Positions 45,240-53,953 of a stretch of DNA of 64,000 bases are shown here, piece by piece. Where the stretch lies: assembly GCF_015694405.1 (NCBI RefSeq), contig NZ_JADQDB010000002.1, positions 248,001 to 312,000 on the forward strand, in the 5' to 3' direction. Origin of the DNA: Pelagibacterium limicola (GTDB lineage Bacteria > Pseudomonadota > Alphaproteobacteria > Rhizobiales > Devosiaceae). The translations under genes and the position numbers were made by a program. The notes under the pieces were generated by a model. The model saw nothing but the letters and a program-made list of their open reading frames with translations. It did no database searches and was not told the origin of the DNA. Position 1 is the first letter of the stretch. Each line of letters begins with the position of its first letter.

Positions 45240-46397
45240 ATGCAGGTTATCACCACGACGCAGGCCCTCGCTGCGTTTTGCAAGGATGCAGCCAACTACG
45301 ATTTCGTCACCGTAGATACCGAATTTCTCCGCGAAACGACTTATTGGCCAAAACTCTGCCTTGTGCAGGCTGCAACGCCGGAGCGCGCGGTCATCATCGA
45401 CCCCTTGGCGGACGACCTTTCCCTCGATCCGTTCGCCGAGCTTCTGGCCGCCGATCACATAACCAAGGTCTTCCACGCCGCCCGCCAGGACATAGAAATC
45501 TTCGTCAAGCTGTTCGGCGAGGTTCCCAGGCCCCTGTTCGATACCCAGATCGCCGCCAGCGTCTGCGGGCATGGTGATAGCGTTTCCTACGACAATCTCG
45601 TGCGGTCCGTGGTCGGCGAACAACTCGACAAGAGTTCGCGCTTTACCGACTGGTCGGCGCGTCCCCTGTCCGAAAAACAGCTTACCTATGCCTTGGCCGA
45701 CGTCACCCACCTGCGCAATATTTATGCGGCCCTGCGTACCGAAATCGACAAGACTCGGCGCCATAGCTGGGTGGAGGACGAAATGGCGATCCTCGCCAGC
45801 GTCGATACCTACGTCACAAAGCCCGAGGAGGCCTGGAAGCGCCTCAAGGCCAAGGTCAATCGGCCCCGCGATCTCGCGGCCCTGCAGGCGCTGGCCGCAT
45901 GGCGCGAGCGTAAGGCCCAGCGGAACGACCAGCCACGCAGCCGGGTCCTGAAGGACGATGCGCTTTCCGAACTCGCGACCCAGCGCCCCATGACGCCGGA
46001 CGCCTTCGAAAAGCTCCGCGCCGTGCCGCGTGGCTATGGGCGGTCTTCTGCTGCGACCGAAATCATCGAGGTCCTGAAGACTATCGAGGCCTTAGACAAG
46101 ACGGCACTCCCGAAAGTGCCCGAAAAGCCGCGCGGCCCGTCACCCAAGGGTGCAATCGGGGATCTGCTGCGCGTGCTCCTCAAAGCGGTCGCCGACAAAA
46201 ATGGGGTTGCTACCCGCATCATCGCTTCGTCCGACGACATCGATGCGATCGTCCTCGATGACAACGCCGACGTGCCCGCCCTTCGCGGTTGGCGGCGCAA
46301 GCTGTTCGGAGAAAAAGCCCTCGCCGTCAAACACGGGCGCCTCGCGCTCGCAGCAACGCGCAAGGGCGTCGTCGAGGTGCCCGTGGATCTGGAATAA
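45240..46397 (+). CDS. rnd: ribonuclease D
   Basis: A 385-residue 3'-5' exoribonuclease that trims tRNA and other small-RNA ends. DEDD motifs: VTVDTEFLRETTYWPKLCLVQAA (Asp, Glu), KVFHAARQDIEIF (Asp) and YALADVTHLRNIY (Y-x-x-x-D, DEDDy type). The C-terminal region contains HRDC-like helices (LAALQALAAWRERKAQRNDQPRSRVLKDDALSELA). Length matches the family. ATG 45240 (MQVITTTQALAAFCK) fits homologues although no strong ribosome site precedes it. It is close to aspS, as in other alphaproteobacteria. Confidence 0.94.
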   Translation: MQVITTTQALAAFCKDAANYDFVTVDTEFLRETTYWPKLCLVQAATPERAVIIDPLADDLSLDPFAELLAADHITKVFHAARQDIEIFVKLFGEVPRPLFDTQIAASVCGHGDSVSYDNLVRSVVGEQLDKSSRFTDWSARPLSEKQLTYALADVTHLRNIYAALRTEIDKTRRHSWVEDEMAILASVDTYVTKPEEAWKRLKAKVNRPRDLAALQALAAWRERKAQRNDQPRSRVLKDDALSELATQRPMTPDAFEKLRAVPRGYGRSSAATEIIEVLKTIEALDKTALPKVPEKPRGPSPKGAIGDLLRVLLKAVADKNGVATRIIASSDDIDAIVLDDNADVPALRGWRRKLFGEKALAVKHGRLALAATRKGVVEVPVDLE

Positions 46398-46462
46398 CCT
46401 GCACAGGCAAACAGTCTAAGACTGTCCGGCACTTATCGCCGGATCGGCCCTGCATTTTCTAA

Positions 46463-46485
46463 ACCCCGGGAAGGCTTCCCGGGGT
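46463..46485. terminator. bidirectional terminator between rnd and the oxidoreductase gene
   Basis: ACCCCGGGAAG/CTTCCCGGGGT is a perfect 11-bp inverted repeat around a single base, about 65 nt after rnd and 33 nt after the convergent gene. On the minus strand it is followed by TTTAG. Confidence 0.75.
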
Positions 46486-46517
46486 GAAGTTTGTGTTGGA
46501 TGAGTGCGCGAGACGGC

Positions 46518-47666
46518 CTAGGCGCCCAGCTTTGTCCAACGGCTGTCGTTTTTGGACGATTCCACCGAAGCCACGATGAACTCTACGCCTTCAACGCCGT
46601 CATCGAGGGTTGGCAACAAGGCCTCGAAATCCTGCCCTTCGCCCCGGATGACCGCCGCGAACTGGCTGTAGAGCGTCGCAAAGGCTTCGAGATACCCTTC
46701 AGGGTGTCCGGTCGGAATGCGGATGCCCATCGAGGCCGCAGGCGGCGCATCGATGGCTCCGCCGCGCGTTAGAAGCTGCCTGGGCTTTCCGAACTCGGTG
46801 TACCACATGTAGTTGGGATTTTCCTGCTGCCACTCGATGCCTGCTTTCTCGCCATAAATGCGCAGCTGCAGGCCGTTTTCCTTACCCACAGCAACCTGGC
46901 TCGCCCAGAGCATACCCTTGGCTCCGCCCTCAAAGCGCAGCATGATGTGGACGTTGTCGTCGAGCTTCCGGCCCGGCACGAAGGCCGTCAGATCGGCCGA
47001 GACAGCCTCGGTCTTGAGCCCAGTGACATAGCGCGCCAGGTTATAGGCGTGGGTCCCGATGTCCCCAATGGCCCCCCCTGCCCCGGATCGTGCTGGATCT
47101 GTACGCCAGGAGGCCTGCTTGTTGTCCGCATCCGCTTCGACCGCAAGCCAGTCCTGCGCATACTCCATTTGGACGACCCTGATCTTGCCCAAGGCGCCCG
47201 AAGCCACGAGCTCGCGCGCCTGCCGGATCAGCGGATAACCAGTGTAGTTGTGGGTCAGCAGGAACTTGGCATCATTCTTGGGCTTCACCGCCCTAAGGGC
47301 TCGCGCGTCCTCAAGCGTGGCCGTCAGTGGCTTGTCGCAGATGACGTGGATGCCGGCTTCGAGAAACGCCTTGGCGGGCGCAAAGTGCATGTGGTTTGGC
47401 GTGACGATCGAAACCGCCTCGATCCCGTCCTCGCGCGCAGCCTCCGCCCGGGCCATTTCGGCAAAATCGGTATAGATGCGGTCCTCGGCCAGCCCGAGAT
47501 TCTTTCCCGATTCCCTTGCCACCTCAGGCCGGGACGACAACGCCCCGGCAACGAGCTGATAGTCGCCGTCCAGCCGCGAGGCAATGCGGTGCACATAGCC
47601 GATGAAGGCACCGGTGCCGCCGCCGACCATACCGAGGCGAATGGGACGCTTTCCGTTTTCAGCCAT
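46518..47666 (-). CDS. Gfo/Idh/MocA-family sugar oxidoreductase (1)
   Basis: A 382-residue NAD(P)-dependent dehydrogenase. The Rossmann start is IRLGMVGGGTGAFIGYVHRIASRLDG; the substrate-site lysine is in CDKPLTATLED (D-K-P where many relatives have E-K-P). The C-terminal domain holds WRTDPARSGAGGAIGDIGTHAYNLARYVTG with the conserved Asp/His pair. Such enzymes oxidise hydroxyls of sugars, inositols or glycosides; the substrate here is unknown. ATG 47666. It lies 12 nt after a TIM-barrel isomerase gene in the same operon, and a second such pair occurs in the ABC operon at 49-51 kb. Confidence 0.93.
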   Translation of the reverse strand: MAENGKRPIRLGMVGGGTGAFIGYVHRIASRLDGDYQLVAGALSSRPEVARESGKNLGLAEDRIYTDFAEMARAEAAREDGIEAVSIVTPNHMHFAPAKAFLEAGIHVICDKPLTATLEDARALRAVKPKNDAKFLLTHNYTGYPLIRQARELVASGALGKIRVVQMEYAQDWLAVEADADNKQASWRTDPARSGAGGAIGDIGTHAYNLARYVTGLKTEAVSADLTAFVPGRKLDDNVHIMLRFEGGAKGMLWASQVAVGKENGLQLRIYGEKAGIEWQQENPNYMWYTEFGKPRQLLTRGGAIDAPPAASMGIRIPTGHPEGYLEAFATLYSQFAAVIRGEGQDFEALLPTLDDGVEGVEFIVASVESSKNDSRWTKLGA

Positions 47667-47678
47667 TGATTCGTCTCC

Positions 47679-48734
47679 TTAATCCAGCCCGAGCATCTTG
47701 CGGTTCGCGGCGGTGTCGGTGCCTGCATCGGCAAAATCGTCGAAGGCTTTCTCGGTAACGCGGATGATATGGTTCGCGATGAATTCCGCGCCTTCCCGCG
47801 CGCCGTCCTCGGGATGCTTCAAAGCGCATTCCCATTCGAGCACGGCCCAACCTTTGAAGTCGTACGCGGCGAGTTTGGAGAAGATCGCAGCGAAATCGAC
47901 CTGGCCGTCCCCAAGCGAACGGAACCGTCCGGCCCGCTGCACCCAGCCCTGATAGCCGCCGTAAACGCCCTGCCGCCCGGTCGGATTGAACTCGGCATCC
48001 TTGACGTGGAACATCCGGATGCGCTCGTGATAGATATCGATGTAATCGAGATAGTCGAGCTGCTGCAGCACGAAGTGGCTCGGATCGTAGAGCAGGTTCG
48101 CGCGGGCATGGTTGTTCACCCGCTCGAGGAACATCTCGTAGGTGATCCCGTCGTGCAGATCCTCACCGGGATGGATTTCGTAACAAACATCGACGCCTGC
48201 CTCGTCAAACGCATCGAGAATCGGCGTCCAGCGACGCGCAAGCTCATCGAAGGCTTCCTCGACCAGTCCGGCCGGCCGTTGCGGCCAGGGATAAATATAG
48301 GGCCAGGCTAACGCGCCCGAGAACGTCGCGTGCTCGGTCAGGCCCAGGTTCTGCGATGCCTTGGCCGCATATTTGAGCTGCTGCACGGCCCATTCCTGCC
48401 GAGCCTTGGGGCTGCCGCGCACTTCCGGCGCCGCAAAGCCGTCGAACGCCGTGTCGTAGGCCGGGTGCACAGCGACCAACTGCCCCTGGAGATGGGTCGA
48501 AAGCTCAGTAATCTCGATCCCGTGCTTTCCGGCAATACCCTTCAATTCATCGGCATAGGTCTTTGATTCGGCAGCTTTCTTGAGATCGATGAAACCCGGC
48601 ACCCAGCTGGGGACCTGGACGCCCTTGTAGCCGAGCCCCGCCGCCCACCTGCAGATGTTATCAAGCGTATCGAACGGTGCCGTGTCGCCTGCGAACTGGG
48701 CCAGGAATATCGCAGGTCCCTTGAGTGTGCGCAT
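47679..48734 (-). CDS. sugar phosphate isomerase/epimerase-family TIM-barrel protein (1)
   Basis: A 351-residue AP_endonuc_2/xylose-isomerase-like TIM barrel. Putative metal ligands: Glu in DVCYEIHPGEDLHD, Asp and His in LLYDPSHFVLQ, His in RMFHVKDAEF, and Glu in AVLEWECALKHPEDGAREGAEF. Members epimerise or isomerise keto-sugars or, in C- and O-deglycosylating systems, cleave 3-keto-glycosides. ATG 48734 has GGAGGAT just upstream. First gene of a two-gene operon with oxidoreductase 1; its promoter carries a LacI-type palindrome. Confidence 0.92.
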   Translation of the reverse strand: MRTLKGPAIFLAQFAGDTAPFDTLDNICRWAAGLGYKGVQVPSWVPGFIDLKKAAESKTYADELKGIAGKHGIEITELSTHLQGQLVAVHPAYDTAFDGFAAPEVRGSPKARQEWAVQQLKYAAKASQNLGLTEHATFSGALAWPYIYPWPQRPAGLVEEAFDELARRWTPILDAFDEAGVDVCYEIHPGEDLHDGITYEMFLERVNNHARANLLYDPSHFVLQQLDYLDYIDIYHERIRMFHVKDAEFNPTGRQGVYGGYQGWVQRAGRFRSLGDGQVDFAAIFSKLAAYDFKGWAVLEWECALKHPEDGAREGAEFIANHIIRVTEKAFDDFADAGTDTAANRKMLGLD

Positions 48735-48825
48735 GAAATCCTCCGTTTGCGCGCCGACTCGTCACGCCGCGAACTGCGGGCGCTGCATCGGCCGATCGTG
48801 TTTGCATCGCCTCCCCAGGCATACA

Positions 48826-48841
48826 TGACGTACGTGCGTCA
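48826..48841. promoter_or_regulatory. second dyad near the isomerase 1 promoter
   Basis: TGACG-TACGTG-CGTCA, an inverted repeat enclosing a TACGT(G) core, directly beside the LacI-type palindrome on its downstream side. It could bind a second regulator. Confidence 0.3.
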
Positions 48842-48842
48842 C

Positions 48843-48884
48843 GTGAAAACGTTTACACGATAATATGCCCATAGGTCGTGTCAA
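48843..48884 (-). promoter_or_regulatory. promoter with LacI-type operator for the isomerase 1/oxidoreductase 1 operon
   Basis: On the minus strand a perfect -35 TTGACA (48884-48879) is followed 16 bases later by TATCGT as a fair -10 (48862-48857). The palindrome GTGAAAACGTTTACAC (48843-48858), with the central CG typical of LacI/GalR sites, overlaps the -10 and start point, an arrangement suited to repression. Confidence 0.6.
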
Positions 48885-48955
48885 GACGTCCCTATCAGGG
48901 AATCTGGACATCTCTGCGCGTTCCTTGCGCGAGAGGAACGTCGTGGACAACCCAA

Positions 48956-48986
48956 AGTACCCGTCCTGATCGGTCAGAACGGGTAC
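48956..48986 (-). terminator. terminator of the ABC-transporter operon
   Basis: AGTACCCGT/ACGGGTACT form a 9-bp stem; CTGA/TCAG add an inner stem with a TCGG loop. It lies about 45 nt past the last gene of the minus-strand operon. The T-run after it is weak. Confidence 0.65.
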
Positions 48987-49031
48987 TCCAGGCTGCGGGG
49001 ACTCCCCCAAGCCCTGCGCAGCACAGTTATT

Positions 49032-50168
49032 TCAGACCAGAAGCGCCTGCGCCTCTACGGGACCGAGCGCATCGGGGCGTTCGCAGGTCGTCGTCAGCGT
49101 AATCGCCTTGCCTGTCTCGCCCGACTTGAGGATCGAGGTCATGATATCGACGCCGTGCAAGGTTGTCTCGAGCGAGCAGCGCGGTTTACGCCCTGCCTCG
49201 ATGGAGAGCATCATGTCTGCCAACCCCGCCGTGCGGTAATTGGCGAATGGCGGGCCGTTCGGGCGTTCCCAGTTCGGCACGCCCAGCGGATGCTTCCACG
49301 GATCGACCGTCTCGCGCACCCCGTTGCGCCGCGCCAGGATCAGCTCGCCGCCGAAGAAATTGGGATCGGGAACGAACAAGGTTCCGTTCGTGCCATAAAT
49401 CTCCATGTTCCGGTGGTCGTGCGCCTCGATGTCCCAGGAGGCGCTAAGCGTTACGAGAGCGCCGTTATGGAATTCCATTACCGCATGAATGGTCGTCGGC
49501 GTTTCGACGGTGACAAACTCGCCGCGGCGCGGCTCGCTGCTGATTTCGCGCTTGTCCCGGGCCATGCCCGACATCGCCGTCACGCGCTTGACCGGCCCGA
49601 TAAGGTTGATGAGATTGGCCACATAGTACGGTCCGATATCGAGGACAGGCCCCGCGCCCGGCTTGAAGAAAAAGTCGGGATTCGGATGCCAATGTTCGAG
49701 CCCGAAGTTCATCACATGGCATGTGCCCGAGACAATCCGCCCGATCGCGCCTTCATCGACCAGCGCACGCGCCTGCTGATGCGCCCCGCCCAGGAATGTA
49801 TCGGGCGCGCAACCAACCTGAACGTTCTGTGCCGCCGCGGCGGCGCGCAGATCCTCGCCCTCCTCGAGCGTCAGAACGAGCGGCTTTTCCGAATAGGCGT
49901 GCTTGCCGGCCGAAATGATGTCCTTGGTCACGCGGTAATGGGCATCGGGAATGGTGAGGTTGACGATGACGTCAACCTCGGAATTGGCCAGGAGTTCGTC
50001 CGGCGACTGGGCCGCAACGTTGAACTCCTCAGCCCGCGCCTTGGCGGCATCGGAGCTGATGTCGGCAATCGCCCTGACCTCGATCCCCTTAAAGAGCGGG
50101 GCGAGTTTGAGATAGGCGCTGGAAATATTGCCTGCGCCCATAATGCCGACGCCGTAGGTCTTGCTCAT
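49032..50168 (-). CDS. Gfo/Idh/MocA-family sugar oxidoreductase (2)
   Basis: 378 residues. The Rossmann fold starts YGVGIMGAGNISSAYLKLAPLFKGIEVRAIAD; the E-K-P motif is in HAYSEKPLVLTLEEG. The C-terminal domain includes HPNPDFFFKPGAGPVLDIGPYYVANLINLIGPV. Likely oxidises a sugar hydroxyl with NAD(P). It is only distantly like oxidoreductase 1, so the two probably act on different intermediates. ATG 50168 (MSKTYGVG) lies two bases past the stop of isomerase 2, implying coupling. Last gene of the six-gene ABC operon. Confidence 0.93.
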   Translation of the reverse strand: MSKTYGVGIMGAGNISSAYLKLAPLFKGIEVRAIADISSDAAKARAEEFNVAAQSPDELLANSEVDVIVNLTIPDAHYRVTKDIISAGKHAYSEKPLVLTLEEGEDLRAAAAAQNVQVGCAPDTFLGGAHQQARALVDEGAIGRIVSGTCHVMNFGLEHWHPNPDFFFKPGAGPVLDIGPYYVANLINLIGPVKRVTAMSGMARDKREISSEPRRGEFVTVETPTTIHAVMEFHNGALVTLSASWDIEAHDHRNMEIYGTNGTLFVPDPNFFGGELILARRNGVRETVDPWKHPLGVPNWERPNGPPFANYRTAGLADMMLSIEAGRKPRCSLETTLHGVDIMTSILKSGETGKAITLTTTCERPDALGPVEAQALLV

Positions 50169-50170
50169 TT

Positions 50171-50926
50171 TCAACTGTCCTGAAGCTTGGAGACGCTCGC
50201 GAACGAGCGCGATGCGAAACGTTCGAGATCGTTGGGATTGTCGTGTTCCATCACGTAATGCTGCGTGCGGGTATCCGACTTGATGGCGGCCATCAGCCCG
50301 GCCCAATCCATCGTACCATGGCCCACATCGGCCCAGCCGTCCTCGTCCTGCGCTTCCCCTTCGGGCGCGATGTCCTTGACGTGAACGTCGGAAATACGGC
50401 TGCCATGTACCGCGATCCACTTTATAGGATCGTGCTTGCCCCGGACGACCCAGGCGACATCCATCTCCCAGTCGATATCGGGTGCACCTTCGAGAAGGAT
50501 ATCCATCGGAAGACGTCCGCTGGCGGTCGGCCAGAATTCGAAGTGGTGGTTGTGCCAACCAAAGCCGAAGCCTTCGCCCTTATAGAACTTGCCCAGTTCG
50601 GCAAGCTCAGCGGCCAGCGCAATCCAGTCCTCTTCAGGCTGTTCCCAGCGTTCGCGCGGGATAGCCGGGCAATAAAGCGTCTTTATCCCCACCGTGCGGG
50701 CGATGCCCACCATCTTTTCGCGGTCGCGGAGCTGGTCGAGACCGAAATGGGAGGTCGGCATGGCGAGCCCGCGTTCATCGAGCTGCGCGCGCAAGGTGGC
50801 GGGGTCGGCAAAAAGGCCGCCAAACCCCTCGACATTGCGATATCCGAGACGGGCGAGCAACGCGAATACATCTTCAAGCGGGGGGAAGTTGCGCGCGCTA
50901 TAGAGCTGGAACGAAATAGAACTCAT
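50171..50926 (-). CDS. sugar phosphate isomerase/epimerase-family TIM-barrel protein (2)
   Basis: A 251-residue AP_endonuc_2-like TIM barrel, shorter than isomerase 1. ISFQLYSARNFPPLEDVFALLARLGYRNVEGFGG is the usual start. Probable metal ligands are His/Glu in FGWHNHHFEFWP, Asp in DWEMDVAWVVRGKHDP, His in ISDVHVKDIAPEG and Glu in QHYVMEHDNPND. The substrate is unknown. ATG 50926. It lies between the ABC ATPase gene (12 nt upstream) and oxidoreductase 2. Confidence 0.92.
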   Translation of the reverse strand: MSSISFQLYSARNFPPLEDVFALLARLGYRNVEGFGGLFADPATLRAQLDERGLAMPTSHFGLDQLRDREKMVGIARTVGIKTLYCPAIPRERWEQPEEDWIALAAELAELGKFYKGEGFGFGWHNHHFEFWPTASGRLPMDILLEGAPDIDWEMDVAWVVRGKHDPIKWIAVHGSRISDVHVKDIAPEGEAQDEDGWADVGHGTMDWAGLMAAIKSDTRTQHYVMEHDNPNDLERFASRSFASVSKLQDS

Positions 50927-50938
50927 GATTGACCCTCG

Positions 50939-52033
50939 TCAGATACGCTCACCGGATACGGCGTCGAACAGCGAAGCACGGGCCGGATCGAAGCCGAGAC
51001 GAATCTTCTGACCTTCCTCCAGGTTGAGCTCGCTATCGGCGCGGAAAGTGAAGGAATGGCCGCCCAGCGTGGTCCACGCAATCGTATCGGCGCCCATGGG
51101 CTCGACGATCTCGATCGTCGCGTCGAACGAGAACGGCTGGGTGTCCACACCATTGAGGACAATCACGTGCTCGGGCCGCACGCCGAGTACCGCCCTGCCC
51201 GACCAGTTCTCGTTGCCCGGCTCGAACCCGTAGCGCCCGACGGACACAGAGGTTCCGCCCACATCCACGGCACCGTTGGTCAACTCCCCTTCGAGGAAAT
51301 TCATTGAAGGAGAACCGATGAAGCCGGCGACAAACAGATTGACCGGCTTGTTATAGATGGCATGCGGCGTATCGAGCTGCTGGATGATGCCTTCCTTCAT
51401 GATCGCGATACGATCGGCCAGCGTCATGGCTTCGATCTGGTCGTGCGTGACATAGATCATCGTGTTCTTGAGCCGCTGATGCAGCCGCTTGATTTCCACG
51501 CGCAGGTCGGACCTAAGCTTGGCATCGAGGTTCGAGAGCGGCTCGTCGAACAGGAATACGTCCACGTCGCGCACCAGGGCCCGGCCAATGGCGACACGCT
51601 GCCGCTGGCCGCCCGAAAGCGCCATCGGCTTGCGGGCCAGCAAAGGCTCGATCTGGAGGATTTCCGCCGCCCGTGCCACGCGTTTCTGGATCTCCTCCTT
51701 GGGAAGACGGGCATTCTTGAGCCCGAACGACAGGTTCCCCTCCACCGACATCTGCGGATAGAGCGCATAGGACTGGAACACCATGCCGATGCCGCGATCC
51801 TTGGGCTCGTCCCAGGTCACGTTCTTGTTGTTGATGAAGATCTGCCCAGATGAAACGTCGAGAAGCCCGGCAATGCAGTTGAGAAGAGTGGACTTGCCGC
51901 AGCCGGATGGCCCGAGCAGGACAAGAAACTCGCCCTGATGGACATCGATATTGAGCTGCTTGAGCACTTCGACGGAACCAAAGTTCAGCGAAACGTCGTT
52001 GACCTTGACACTCGTAATTGCGTGATCAGTCAT
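50939..52033 (-). CDS. carbohydrate ABC transporter ATP-binding protein (UgpC/MsmK type)
   Basis: 364 residues. Walker A is LLGPSGCGKSTLLNCIAG, the signature is LSGGQRQRVAIGRAL, Walker B is VFLFDEPLSNLDAKLR, and the switch His is in IYVTHDQIEAMTLADRI. The C-terminal OB (TOBE) domain, from about residue 235, is typical of CUT1 sugar importers. It should energise the two permeases encoded just upstream. ATG 52033, six bases after the permease 2 stop. Confidence 0.96.
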   Translation of the reverse strand: MTDHAITSVKVNDVSLNFGSVEVLKQLNIDVHQGEFLVLLGPSGCGKSTLLNCIAGLLDVSSGQIFINNKNVTWDEPKDRGIGMVFQSYALYPQMSVEGNLSFGLKNARLPKEEIQKRVARAAEILQIEPLLARKPMALSGGQRQRVAIGRALVRDVDVFLFDEPLSNLDAKLRSDLRVEIKRLHQRLKNTMIYVTHDQIEAMTLADRIAIMKEGIIQQLDTPHAIYNKPVNLFVAGFIGSPSMNFLEGELTNGAVDVGGTSVSVGRYGFEPGNENWSGRAVLGVRPEHVIVLNGVDTQPFSFDATIEIVEPMGADTIAWTTLGGHSFTFRADSELNLEEGQKIRLGFDPARASLFDAVSGERI

Positions 52034-52039
52034 AATACA

Positions 52040-52981
52040 TCACCCCTTGACTGCGCCGGCCGCAATGCCACGAACGAAGAGCTTGCCAGACACAAAGTAG
52101 ACTATGAGCGGAACCAGCCCGGTGAGCACCGTTGCCGCCATGTTGACATTGTATTCCTTCACGCCCTGAACCGAGTTGACGATGTTATTGAGCTGCACCG
52201 TCATCGGGTAGTTTTCAGGACGCGTGTAGACGACGCCGAAGAGGAAGTCGTTCCAGATGCCGGTGATCTGCAGGATCATGGCCACCACGAAAATCGGCAA
52301 CGACATCGGCAGCATGATCTTGAAGTAGATCCCCCAGAACCCGGCGCCGTCCACGCGCGCCGCCTTGAACAATTCCTCGGGCAGCGAACTGAAATAATTG
52401 CGGAACAGAAGCGTCAGAATGGGCATCCCGAAGATCGTATGGACGATCACGAGGCCGGTGAGGGAGCCATAAAGACCCGCCTCGCGAAGCAGGATCACGA
52501 TCGGATAGAGCATCACCTGGTAGGGCACGAAAGCGCCGAAGATGAGGATCGTGAAGAAGATGTTGGCGCCCTTGAACCGCCAGTTGGCCAAGGCGTAACC
52601 GTTGACCGAAGCAATGGCGATGGAAACGATCACCGATGGGATGGTGATGCGGACCGAGTTCCAGAACCCCCGGCTCAGCCCCTCGCAGTTCAGCCCGGTA
52701 CAGGCTTCTGCCCAAGCCTTCACCCAAGGCTGGAACGTGATTTCGAGCGGCGGCGAGAAGATGTTGCCCATGCGGATCTCGGGCATGCCTTTCACCGACG
52801 TCATGATCATCACGTAGAGCGGCAACAGATAGTACACCGAGACGACGAACAGCGTCCCGTAGATCATGATGTTGCGCGGCGAGATGATCGGACGGGGCTT
52901 GGGTCCGTTCGGGCCGGTCAGAGCTTCTGCACGGGCCTGCGAGCCGGCCGACGCGCGGATATCGAGTGCGGTATCAGTCAC
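52040..52981 (-). CDS. carbohydrate ABC transporter permease (MalG type)
   Basis: A 313-residue inner-membrane subunit with about six transmembrane helices (first at MIYGTLFVVSVYYLLPLYVMIM). The EAA loop that docks on the ATPase is EELFKAARVDGAGFWGIYFKIMLPMSLP. The long N-terminal cytoplasmic tail (about 30 residues) is usual in this branch. The start GTG 52981 overlaps the end of permease 1 by eight bases, with GGAGG inside that gene at the right distance, so translation is coupled. Confidence 0.95.
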   Translation of the reverse strand: MTDTALDIRASAGSQARAEALTGPNGPKPRPIISPRNIMIYGTLFVVSVYYLLPLYVMIMTSVKGMPEIRMGNIFSPPLEITFQPWVKAWAEACTGLNCEGLSRGFWNSVRITIPSVIVSIAIASVNGYALANWRFKGANIFFTILIFGAFVPYQVMLYPIVILLREAGLYGSLTGLVIVHTIFGMPILTLLFRNYFSSLPEELFKAARVDGAGFWGIYFKIMLPMSLPIFVVAMILQITGIWNDFLFGVVYTRPENYPMTVQLNNIVNSVQGVKEYNVNMAATVLTGLVPLIVYFVSGKLFVRGIAAGAVKG

Positions 52982-53867
52982 GCTTCTTGCCTCCGAATTC
53001 GAGATAGGCCCAAGGGATGAGGACGATAAGCACCGTCAGCAGCATCATGGTGGAGCCGGCGAAGCCCTGGGCAAGGTTCTGGCGCAGGAAGAGCGAGTCA
53101 TAGACGTATTTCGCGGGTACTTCCGAAGCGATACCTGGGCCGCCGCTGGTTTGCGCAACCACGAGGTCGTATAGCCGCACGATACCCGAAGCGATCAGGA
53201 CAAGCGTGGTGATGAACACCGGACGCATCATCGGGATGATGATGAAAAGATAGGTCTTCCAGACCGGAATGCCGTCGACGCGAGAGGCCTTCCAGATTTC
53301 CTCGTCGATCCCGCGCAAGCCGGCGAGCATCAGGCACATCACGAGACCGGTCCCCTGCCACAGCCCCGCAATCAGCAGGCCGTAGAGCACGAGGCTCTGG
53401 TTATAGAGAGGATCGAAAACGAAATTTTCCCAGCCCCAGGACCGCACGACACTCTGAATCCCGAATTCGGGATTGAGAATCCATTGCCAGACAAGCCCGG
53501 TTACAATGAAGGAAAGCGCAAAGGGATAGAGGAAGATGGTTCGGAACGTATTCTCGAACCGCACTTTCTGGTCGAGAAACGCAGCGAGCACGAACCCGAT
53601 GACCAAAGAGAAGGTCAACGACAACGTGCCGTAGATCATGATGTTCTGGATCGATACGATCCAGCGCGACGATGACCACAGGCGTTCGTACTGGTCGAAG
53701 CCAACGAATTCCAGCCGCGGCAGCAACCGCGAGTTGGTAAATGAATAAACGACCGTCCACAATGTCGCGCCAGTAAAGATCACCACGGCCGTAAGGACCA
53801 TTGGTATCGATGCGATCTTGGCGTTCAGGTTGCGGAACAGCTGGTTTGGACGACCTGCCCGGTCCAT
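52974..53867 (-). CDS. carbohydrate ABC transporter permease (MalF type)
   Basis: 297 residues, six predicted transmembrane helices beginning with SIPMVLTAVVIFTGATLWTVVYSF. The EAA loop is DEEIWKASRVDGIPVWKTYLFIIIPMMRP. It pairs with the downstream MalG-type permease. ATG 53867 has GGAGAGG directly upstream; a GTG two codons earlier is less likely. It follows the binding-protein gene by 86 nt, a gap that may allow higher expression of the binding protein. Confidence 0.95.
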   Translation of the reverse strand: MDRAGRPNQLFRNLNAKIASIPMVLTAVVIFTGATLWTVVYSFTNSRLLPRLEFVGFDQYERLWSSSRWIVSIQNIMIYGTLSLTFSLVIGFVLAAFLDQKVRFENTFRTIFLYPFALSFIVTGLVWQWILNPEFGIQSVVRSWGWENFVFDPLYNQSLVLYGLLIAGLWQGTGLVMCLMLAGLRGIDEEIWKASRVDGIPVWKTYLFIIIPMMRPVFITTLVLIASGIVRLYDLVVAQTSGGPGIASEVPAKYVYDSLFLRQNLAQGFAGSTMMLLTVLIVLIPWAYLEFGGKKRD

Positions 53868-53953
53868 CGCCACCTCTCCCCGTCTACGATATTATTATGG
53901 GACAAGCGACCGGCTCCGCACTGCGGAGCCGGTCCCCTTGAAAATTGCCAGCG

